Shown here: piece after piece, positions 57,728 through 64,000 of the stretch
How positions within the stretch are numbered: the stretch's first letter is position 1
How the letters are laid out: the number at the start of each line of letters is the position of its first letter
Source of the DNA: Burkholderia latens
Lineage (GTDB): Bacteria > Pseudomonadota > Gammaproteobacteria > Burkholderiales > Burkholderiaceae
NCBI RefSeq assembly: GCF_001718795.1
Contig: NZ_CP013437.1
Span: 248,001-312,000, forward strand
Length of the DNA: 64,000 nt
Direction: 5' to 3'
The notes under the pieces: model-generated
Seen by the model: only the letters and a program-made list of their open reading frames with translations
The model's database searches: none
Told to the model about the DNA's origin: nothing
Translations under genes and position numbers: made by a program

Positions 57728-58639
57728 TCATCGCGCCGTCTGCTGCCGCTGCACTTCCTGCGCCTTCATTTGCAGATACGCGCCGCGCTCGACCTCGTGC
57801 AGTTGCTGCGGATATTGCTCGGTCGCATCGAACCAGCGCGCGAGGCGCTGGTCGAGCGGCTTGTCGAGCGTCGCGAGATACGCGTCGATCGCAAGGTAGT
57901 AGCGCATCGTGTTGCGCTCCAGCAATCCGCGCACGCCGCCGATGTATTGCGGCTGCGCGGCCGACGCGCCGCCGACGGTCGTAAACCCGACCTTGTCGCT
58001 GCCGACCGTCGCGAGGTAGGTCTTCATCGCCATGCGGCCGACCGTGCCGAAGCCGTATGAATACGTGAGGTGCAGGAACGTGCGCGACGCGCCGACCGGC
58101 ACGGCCTCCAGCGCGATCCGGTAGTCCTTCGTGCCCATCGGGCCGCTGTCGGCGGTCAGGTCGACCTGAAAGTAGTCGGGCGTCGCGGCGGCCACGCGAT
58201 AGCGGAACTGCACGCGGTAGGTATCCGACAGCTTCTGCTCGATCTTGCGGCCGATGTTCACGTCGAGCACCGGGCCGTCGCTGCCGGCGGACGCATGACA
58301 ATACTTCGTGTTCAGGTGCAGGATCAGCACCGCGCACCAGTTCGCCGGCCCCTGCGCGGGATCGTTCAGCTTGCCGTTGACGACGGAGAACGGATAATCG
58401 ACGACCGCGTAAATATCGCCCTTCAGCGATGACGACGCCTCGGACGATTCGAGGTACAGCGGGCGATGAAAAGGATTGTTCTTCAGTTGCTCGCCGAGGC
58501 CGCGATAGCGGTCGATGAGCGCCGCCGCGCCGTCCGCGCCGAACGACAGCGCGCTCCAGCTCATCCAGCACGCGGCGATCAGCGCGTGCCATGCGCGGCG
58601 GGCACGCTGCCGTGCCCGCGGGTGTGCGGATGTCTCCAT
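57728..58639 (-). CDS. Secreted or periplasmic protein of unknown function
   Basis: 303 residues. The N terminus has a basic region and hydrophobic stretch ending AALSFG-ADG, a likely signal peptide. The rest is globular with conserved-looking WCAVLILHLNTKYC and DVNIGRKIEQKLSDTYRVQFRYRV segments, in which two Cys could form a disulphide. I do not recognise a family; the pattern of alternating hydrophobic strands suggests a beta-rich lipid- or steroid-binding (START-like) fold, only as an impression. GGAG lies 7 bases before ATG 58637-58639. Confidence 0.8.
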   Translation of the reverse strand: METSAHPRARQRARRAWHALIAACWMSWSALSFGADGAAALIDRYRGLGEQLKNNPFHRPLYLESSEASSSLKGDIYAVVDYPFSVVNGKLNDPAQGPANWCAVLILHLNTKYCHASAGSDGPVLDVNIGRKIEQKLSDTYRVQFRYRVAAATPDYFQVDLTADSGPMGTKDYRIALEAVPVGASRTFLHLTYSYGFGTVGRMAMKTYLATVGSDKVGFTTVGGASAAQPQYIGGVRGLLERNTMRYYLAIDAYLATLDKPLDQRLARWFDATEQYPQQLHEVERGAYLQMKAQEVQRQQTAR

Positions 58640-58785
58640 TCGTGTTCTCCAACGGGGTGCGCGGCAGACGCGTGCCCGCGCCGTTATCGAATAAACCGTC
58701 TGACCGCCATCGGTACGCGTCGTTCCGTTCGCTTCGTATGCAACCGTTCGTGCATCGCTCGCTTGCAAACCCCTCTTGCAAGTCC

Positions 58786-60522
58786 CTATTTGTCGGCCGA
58801 AAACGCGCTCGACATCTGGCGCGCGCGCTTCACGTCGTCCCCGTGCAGATAAATCGACGTCGTCGAAATCGATGCGTGCCGCAAGTTGTCGCGCACGGTC
58901 GTCAGTTCCGCACCGCGCGCGAGCGCATGCGTCGCATGCGTGTGGCGCATCCAGTGCGGGCTCGCCTGCCGCAGCTTCTGCGCGAGCGCCGGGTTGTCGT
59001 CGTCGACGAGCGCCGCGGTCTGCACGAAGAAACGCTGCATCACCTTCCACAATCGCACGCTCGTGATCCCGGCCGCGCCGTCTTCCGCGAGACTCGGAAT
59101 CAGCGGCGTGTCGGGCCGCCAGCGTACCGGCGTCACCGGCAGTCGCCGCGCAACCAGATACCGGTCGAGCGCGGTGCGCGCGAGCGGCGGCAGCGCGACG
59201 CGTGCAACCTTCCTGCCCTTGCCGATCACCTTCAGCCACGCGTCGCCGTGCGCGTCGGTCTCGATGTCGCCAAGCGTCGCGCCGACGAGTTCGCTCGCGC
59301 GCAGCCCCGTCGCATAGCCGAAATCGACGATGAAGCGCAATCGTTGTGCCGCGGCCGGCGTCCAGGCGGAAGGCGATGCGCCCGACGACGCGTGCTTGCG
59401 AAATTCGAGCCCGTCCGCGATCGTGCGCACGAGCAGCCACTCGCCTTCGGTGAACGCATGCGACGTGTCGAGCGCGTTCGCCCCGCGCGTGTCGCGCACC
59501 TTGACACCCGCGAACGGATTCGCGAGCAGATAGCGCTGTTCGATCAGCCAGCGGAACAACGCGCCGAGGACCGATAGCGTGTATGCGGCCGAACGCGCGG
59601 ACAACGCGCCCGAAAACGGCCGCCAGTCCGGCGCGCCGCGCGGGCGCACGGGACCGACCCACCGTTCGTGCGGCGTCGGGTTGCGCAAGAACGCGCGATA
59701 GGCGACCGCGTCCTCGGTCGTCAGAGACGACAGCGCGCGCCCGCGTTCGACGATCGCCCACAGAATCAGCCGCTCGGCCTCCTTCCGGTACGCGCGGCGC
59801 GTCGCAGCCGATTCATGCAGCGACAGCCATGCATGCACGGCCGCATAATCGTTGTCAGCGTCGAGCGTACTGGTGGCGCGCGGCGCACGGAACGTGCCGG
59901 CCGATCCATCGACTTCGTGCGGCAGCTTCAATCGCTCCCACGGAACGATGCCGCTGCGCGGCTGCGCCGCGATCAACGCACGCGCACGCTCGGTCAGATC
60001 GGGATACGCGGAAAAGAACGCCTCGATGCGCCGCGCGCTCGCAACGCCGAGCCCGGCGATCGCGCGCCACCACTGACGCCGGCGCGGAATCCGCACGGTC
60101 AGATCGGCGAGCGTCGCGATCCCGTGCGCGCGCAGCGCGACGACCGCGCGCGCCGGCAGCCACAGGCCGACGTCGTCGCCGATCTGCGGCACCGGCGGCC
60201 GCGCATGGCGCAGCTGGCCGATCGCGTCGGCCGCTGCGTTGGCCATCTGCATGCGTTCGCTGTCGTCATGACCGAGTTGCTCGGCCAGATCGGGTCGCCC
60301 CGCCTGACGTGCGACGCGCACGAGGCGCCTTCGAATTGCGCCGATCACGCCGCGCGCGGACCGTCGTTCGCCGAGCCGGTCGGGCAGATAGCGCTCGACG
60401 GCCTGGCGAACGGTCATGCCCGCGTACCATGCGCGCAGCGCGGCGAGTTCGTCGGCATCGGGAAAGCCTGCGGGCGCAGGCACGGGATCGGAAGAAGGCG
60501 GTAACGCAACGCGCGGAGTCAT
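58786..60522 (-). CDS. Tyrosine recombinase with N-terminal DUF3701-like domain
   Basis: This is a 578-residue recombinase. The C-terminal integrase domain has the full catalytic set: Arg408 (ATGLRASEL), Lys435-438 (GKGRK), His523/Arg526 (HWMRHTHATHAL), His549 (LRHAS) and Tyr558 (SIYLHG). The N-terminal 200 residues are of the DUF3701-like type, with a helix-hairpin-helix-like stretch around 150-170 (AIAGLGVASARRIEAFF). A core-binding SAM-like domain lies at 225-340. No attachment sites, tRNA gene or other phage genes are nearby, so it may be a chromosomal recombinase rather than an active element. Confidence 0.88.
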   Translation of the reverse strand: MTPRVALPPSSDPVPAPAGFPDADELAALRAWYAGMTVRQAVERYLPDRLGERRSARGVIGAIRRRLVRVARQAGRPDLAEQLGHDDSERMQMANAAADAIGQLRHARPPVPQIGDDVGLWLPARAVVALRAHGIATLADLTVRIPRRRQWWRAIAGLGVASARRIEAFFSAYPDLTERARALIAAQPRSGIVPWERLKLPHEVDGSAGTFRAPRATSTLDADNDYAAVHAWLSLHESAATRRAYRKEAERLILWAIVERGRALSSLTTEDAVAYRAFLRNPTPHERWVGPVRPRGAPDWRPFSGALSARSAAYTLSVLGALFRWLIEQRYLLANPFAGVKVRDTRGANALDTSHAFTEGEWLLVRTIADGLEFRKHASSGASPSAWTPAAAQRLRFIVDFGYATGLRASELVGATLGDIETDAHGDAWLKVIGKGRKVARVALPPLARTALDRYLVARRLPVTPVRWRPDTPLIPSLAEDGAAGITSVRLWKVMQRFFVQTAALVDDDNPALAQKLRQASPHWMRHTHATHALARGAELTTVRDNLRHASISTTSIYLHGDDVKRARQMSSAFSADK

Positions 60523-61106
60523 GGGCGCAAGTTTGACAGAAGCGCACGCCGCCGAAAACGGGGTCGCCCCGTCGAATACGCCGCGTGCATCGCCGGCAGC
60601 CGAAGCGGATCAGCCGCCGATGCGCATGGCCCGGCGCCGAAGCGGGCCGCACCGGCGCGCGGCAATACCGCGACGCGGATGTACGGACAGATCGGGTTTT
60701 CGGGCATCGCGCCGTTTCACCGCTGGCGTCGCCGCGCCGGCGTCCCGGTCACGAAAAGGCCGCGCGGCATTTGCGTCGCGCGACGCTGTTGCGCATCGGA
60801 GATTGCCGCATGCGGATGATCCGCGGGCGCTGCAGCACGACGATGGTCGTGTGTTTGCCGCCGGAGAGCGGAGATCGATGCGAAAGCCGATCTGCCATCC
60901 CCCTGTGCGCGCATGCGCGAGTCGTCCGGCCGGGCGCGTATTGCGGAAGTTGCCGAACCCATTGAATGCAGATCGGCACGAGCAAAGATGCCGATCGGCC
61001 AAGGCGCCGCAAATACGGGGGAAGCGGCAGGACCGGAACCCGCGCAACCGCGCCGGCGATGCGGCGACGGCCGGCGTCGCCATCGCTCGCCATCGGCGTG
61101 CCGCCG
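60523..61106. other. Intergenic region next to the recombinase
   Basis: 584 bases upstream of the recombinase. Open frames here are Arg/Ala-rich on both strands and lack ribosome binding sites. I found no repeated core sequence that could be an attachment site, and no tRNA gene. Confidence 0.4.
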
Positions 61107-61298
61107 TCACCCTTCGCCCTTCGGCCCCGGGTTCAGCATCACGACGAACGCCGCGACACCGGCGATCAACGCGATCGCGCCGCCGCGCAGCATGATCGCT
61201 TCGTCGAACAGCAAGCCGGTCACGACGGCCATCATCCCCGCGAGCGATACGAACACGGCGATCGCCGCGACGACGATCCGCGCTTGGCGACGTATCAT
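61107..61298 (-). CDS. Small two-helix membrane protein (DUF2964-like)
   Basis: The 63-residue protein has two hydrophobic helices (IVVAAIAVFVSLAGMMAVVTGLLF and GGAIALIAGVAAFVVML) and a short charged end. It resembles DUF2964 proteins of Burkholderia, of unknown role. It starts 13 bases after the universal stress protein stop, in the same direction, so the two probably share a transcript and perhaps a stress role. No clear ribosome binding site, consistent with coupling. Confidence 0.7.
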   Translation of the reverse strand: MIRRQARIVVAAIAVFVSLAGMMAVVTGLLFDEAIMLRGGAIALIAGVAAFVVMLNPGPKGEG

Positions 61299-61311
61299 CG
61301 TGCGGGCCGCG

Positions 61312-61791
61312 TCAGGCTGCCGCGGCGGATGCCGGCACGGCGGAATCGTTGCCGCGAATCAGCAGCACCGGGCAGCTCGATCCGCGCAGGAACCGCTCGG
61401 CCACGCTGCCGAGCAGCACGCGCTGAATCCCGCGACGGCCGTGCGTGCCGACCACCGCGAGATCGATCGCGCTCTCCTTCACGTAGCGCTGCAGGCGCTC
61501 CGCGACGTCCTCGCCGATGCTTTCGGTCTCGACGAGCTCGCCCTCGCCTTTGGCGCCGGCCTGCGCGATCGTCCGTTCGGCTTCAAGCAGCACCTTGCGG
61601 CCGTCGTCGCGGATTTCCTCGACGAGCGCATGCGGGTCGAAACGGCCGGCATACGTAAACAGCACCGACTTGTCGACCACATACACCGCGCTGACGTGCG
61701 CGCCGGTCGCGCGCGCGACCTTCAATGCTTCGGCAAGGGCCTGCTTCGACGACGCGCTGCCGTCGACGGCCACCATGATCTTCTCGTACAT
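61312..61791 (-). CDS. Universal stress protein (UspA family)
   Basis: This stress protein of 159 residues opens MYEKIMVAVDGSASSKQALAEAL and has the ATP-binding motif GTHGRRGIQRVLLGSVAERFL near the end (G-2x-G-9x-G-S). It binds ATP and is usually induced by stress or low oxygen. The ATG at 61789-61791 has GAGG 5 bases upstream; the open upstream frame is not family-like. Upstream gene of a two-gene unit with the small membrane protein. Confidence 0.93.
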   Translation of the reverse strand: MYEKIMVAVDGSASSKQALAEALKVARATGAHVSAVYVVDKSVLFTYAGRFDPHALVEEIRDDGRKVLLEAERTIAQAGAKGEGELVETESIGEDVAERLQRYVKESAIDLAVVGTHGRRGIQRVLLGSVAERFLRGSSCPVLLIRGNDSAVPASAAAA

Positions 61792-62055
61792 GCGAACCTC
61801 GCTGGGGTGAGCGGCCGCGCGCGGTAGCGCATGCGGCCATGTCCGCATCATCGGCGGAGCACGCGCCCGCAGCTTGACGGAGATCAAGATTCGCCGGCGG
61901 CCAGCTGTGCGGCAAAGCGCCGCGCGGCGCGATCGAAGCCGCACCGTGCAACGGACGTGAACCGAGCGGGCTACCCGCCGAAGGCGCTATCATCAGTTTT
62001 GCGACCTTCGTCCGGCCCCTTTTTCGCCGGCTCACTTTCAATTCGCTCAACCGAC

Positions 62056-62817
62056 ATGACAACGACTACCGAACGCGTGGACGGCGCCGCCCAGCATCTC
62101 GTCGCCGCCCGCCATGCCGGCGTGCCCGGCCCGCTGCTGCCCGACGCCTTTCGTCCGGAGGGCGTCGATACCGCGCTGGCGATCCAGCATCGCGTCGCCG
62201 ATCTGCTCGGCGAAACCATCGGCGGATGGAAATGCGCGCTGCCGCCGCCCGATCGCGTGATCGTCGCGCCGATCTTCGCGTCGACGATCCGCGCAGCCGA
62301 TGCGCCGTACCGCGTCGTCGGCGGCCCGATCGTGCGGATCGAGCCGGAAATCGCGTTCGTGCTCGATCGCGACCTGCCCGCCCGTGCACAGCCGTACGAC
62401 GAGAACGACGTGCGCGGGGCGATCCGCGAAGTGCGCATCGTGCTCGAGGTACTCGGGTGCCGTTATGCGGAGCCCGCGCGCGCGTCGAAGTTCGAACTGC
62501 TCGCCGACGGCCAGTTCAACCAGGGGCTGTGCGTGGGCCCCGCCGTGCCGGACGGCCTGAACGTGCCGCTCGAAACGCTCGCGCTGTCGTTCGACGGCGC
62601 GCTGAATCGCACGATAGACGGCCGCCATCCGGACGGCGATCCGCTCAAGCCGCTCGTGTGGCTCGTGAATTTCCTCGCATCGCGCGGCGACGGCGTGCGC
62701 GCCGGCCAGATCGTGACGACCGGCTCGTATGCGGGCGCGATCGAAGTGCCGCTCGGCGACGCGCTGACGGTGCGCTTCGGCGAACTCGGCAGCCTGTCGG
62801 TGACGCTGACGGCCTGA
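62056..62817 (+). CDS. 2-keto-4-pentenoate hydratase-like protein
   Basis: The 253-residue protein belongs to the fumarylacetoacetate hydrolase-like fold of MhpD/DmpE hydratases: GWKCALPPPDRVIVAPIF, then RIEPEIAFVLDRDLP (metal-binding ExE) and the closing VTTGSYAGAIEVPLGDALTVRF. Members hydrate 2-hydroxy-dienoates in aromatic meta-cleavage. No ring-cleavage genes are in the window, so the pathway is uncertain. ATG 62056 lacks a clear ribosome binding site. 10 bases before the next gene. Confidence 0.88.
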   Translation: MTTTTERVDGAAQHLVAARHAGVPGPLLPDAFRPEGVDTALAIQHRVADLLGETIGGWKCALPPPDRVIVAPIFASTIRAADAPYRVVGGPIVRIEPEIAFVLDRDLPARAQPYDENDVRGAIREVRIVLEVLGCRYAEPARASKFELLADGQFNQGLCVGPAVPDGLNVPLETLALSFDGALNRTIDGRHPDGDPLKPLVWLVNFLASRGDGVRAGQIVTTGSYAGAIEVPLGDALTVRFGELGSLSVTLTA

Positions 62818-62827
62818 CGGATTCGCC

Positions 62828-64000
62828 ATGCCGCCGACCCCGTTGCCCGCCCGGCTGGCCGAAGTGCTGCGCACCGTCGACCGCCGCTTCCGGCTGCCGC
62901 CGCTCGTGCGTGCGTCGTCGCTGACCGAGGCTGCGAATCCGGCCACCGTCATCGCGATCGTGATCGAGGAGGCGCGCCGGCTGAAGGCCGACGGCAGCAC
63001 GCCCGAGCCGGCGCTGCAACAGCGTTTCGTCGATGCGCTCGCGCGGATGATCGGCGACGCGATGAACCCGCAATCCGGCGATCCGGCCTTCCAGGCCGCG
63101 GTGTTGCGGCATCGCGCGGCGGCCGTGCGCGAATACGCGTCGCTCGCCGCGCATGCCGAGCAGGATCGCCGCACGCTGCGCTCGGCGATCAACACGATCG
63201 CGCATCCGGCGAGGCTCGAACGTCACGCGCAGGCGTGGCAGCTGGAACCGCTCGCGCGACTGCATGCGGCGGCCGCGCGCGCGTCGTGGGACGACGTCGA
63301 CGCAACGCTGCGGCACCTGCTCGCGCAACCGGAGATGGCCACCGCGACCGCGTTCGAACAGGACATCGTCAGGCTCGCGGACAACCCCGCGCTTGCCCGC
63401 CTCTTGCGCGCCGACGCGCTATCGACGGATCCGGACGTCCGGCGGTACCGGACGCTGTGGGCGCGCCAGGGGCCGCTCGTCGGGAGTGCGCCGGCGCTCG
63501 CGCAAGGCGTCACGTCGCAACAGCGCGGCGCAGCCGTCGAGGCGCTGGCCGCGCAGGCGCTGCGCGCATTGGCCGCACAACTCGATGCGGGCGATGCGCA
63601 CAGCACGTATCGCGTGGTCACGTCGATGCGTGTGCCCGCGGCGATTCCCGGCAAGCACGATCGCGCGAAAACCGAATGGGATGCGGTGCTGCTCGAGCGC
63701 GCGCGCGGCGGCGATCCGTCGGCCGCATGGCACGTGCGGTTTCTCGTCGAGGCGAAGGCGTCGGCGGATGCCGCGACGACCGACCTGCCGCGCCTGCTGC
63801 GCGGCCTGCATCTTCTCGCGCAGGCCGATCCGCACACCGTTTATGCGTTCGACGCGCGCGAAGGCGCGGTGCGCCTGCACGGCGCGTCGCTGCACGCGCT
63901 GGCGAACGACGACGCGGCACTCGAACACCAAGTGCTGTATTGCTGCGACGCATCGGCCGATCCGGCGCCGCGCCTGCTCGGCGCCGCCAGTCGCATGCAA
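62828..64000 (+). CDS. Large unrecognised protein, truncated by the window edge
   Basis: The ATG at 62828 opens a frame of at least 391 residues that runs off the right edge. It is mainly helical and rich in Ala, Arg and Leu, without membrane segments. Near residues 280-315 it contains TEWDAVLL followed by HVRFLVEAKAS, the spacing and residues (D then E-x-K) of PD-(D/E)xK nuclease folds. The remainder is unlike any family I recognise. It follows the hydratase gene by 10 bases and may be in the same transcript. A nuclease-like role is a guess from this motif alone. Confidence 0.75.
   Translation, partial: MPPTPLPARLAEVLRTVDRRFRLPPLVRASSLTEAANPATVIAIVIEEARRLKADGSTPEPALQQRFVDALARMIGDAMNPQSGDPAFQAAVLRHRAAAVREYASLAAHAEQDRRTLRSAINTIAHPARLERHAQAWQLEPLARLHAAAARASWDDVDATLRHLLAQPEMATATAFEQDIVRLADNPALARLLRADALSTDPDVRRYRTLWARQGPLVGSAPALAQGVTSQQRGAAVEALAAQALRALAAQLDAGDAHSTYRVVTSMRVPAAIPGKHDRAKTEWDAVLLERARGGDPSAAWHVRFLVEAKASADAATTDLPRLLRGLHLLAQADPHTVYAFDAREGAVRLHGASLHALANDDAALEHQVLYCCDASADPAPRLLGAASRMQ

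Overview
The window is very GC-rich, with strong third-position G/C, little intergenic DNA and good AGGAG-type ribosome binding sites. Its protein content (heptosyltransferase-like GT9 proteins, CioAB-type oxidase, MocR regulators, DyP/encapsulin, ClpG/ClpK disaggregase, a DUF2964-like small protein) points to a Burkholderia sensu stricto, most likely a Burkholderia cepacia complex species. This is inferred from recognition of the proteins; no database was searched. Nothing in the window proves which replicon it comes from.

Layout. (1) 1-10.5 kb is a surface-glycan locus: a partial gene at the left edge, two sigma-54 enhancer-binding proteins (one with a receiver domain, one without), and a seven-gene minus-strand operon (SDR, GmhB-like phosphatase, GT9, carbamoyltransferase, GT2, GT9, GT1) whose genes nearly all overlap. 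A good -24/-12 (GG-N10-GC) promoter sits 72 bases before its first start codon, which ties the operon to the enhancer-binding proteins. (2) 10.5-19 kb holds signalling and stress genes: a 945-residue ABC exporter fused to a degenerate kinase-type ATPase and an intact receiver domain, a BON-domain protein, a PAS hybrid histidine kinase, a Cys-rich four-helix copper-binding protein and a zinc alcohol dehydrogenase. (3) 19.4-27.6 kb is a protein-quality and oxidative-stress block: DyP peroxidase with an encapsulin-targeting tail, overlapping the encapsulin shell gene, then an unrecognised 89-residue protein, a stand-alone Hsp100 disaggregase (ClpG/ClpK type) and a YdeP/FdhF-type molybdopterin oxidoreductase. 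(4) 27.7-34.3 kb looks like a nitrogen-compound uptake and breakdown locus: NCS1 permease, LysR regulator, ArgE-like deacylase, DUF1028, RidA and a flavin monooxygenase. (5) 34.7-36.1 kb has a 51-residue membrane protein and trpS, preceded by a 16-residue leader peptide with tandem Trp codons and competing RNA hairpins. (6) 36.4-46.3 kb has a DUF746-like transposon relic, a bestrophin, cioBA (cytochrome bd-type oxidase), a 5-copy 9-bp tandem repeat, moaA-moaE-moaD and acnB with a clear promoter, operator and terminator. (7) 46.4-51.3 kb has a TetR/DHA2-exporter pair with a repeated operator, an EthD-like protein, an HD-GYP/LuxR fusion and a membrane protein. (8) 51.4-57.7 kb has two MocR regulators, a DadA-like oxidase and a Liv-type binding protein. 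(9) 57.7-64 kb has a secreted unknown, a tyrosine recombinase, a small membrane protein with a universal stress protein, a hydratase and a truncated unknown gene.

How the parts fit. Molybdopterin synthesis (moaAED) could serve the FdhF-type enzyme. The encapsulin/DyP, ClpG-type, universal stress protein, Csp-like and CioAB genes all fit oxidative, heat, metal or respiratory stress. Regulators are numerous and usually adjacent to their likely targets, and several candidate operators can be read directly. The points I consider most worth testing are the ABC-ATPase-receiver fusion, the Trp leader before trpS, the sigma-54 control of the glycan operon, and the third gene of the encapsulin operon.
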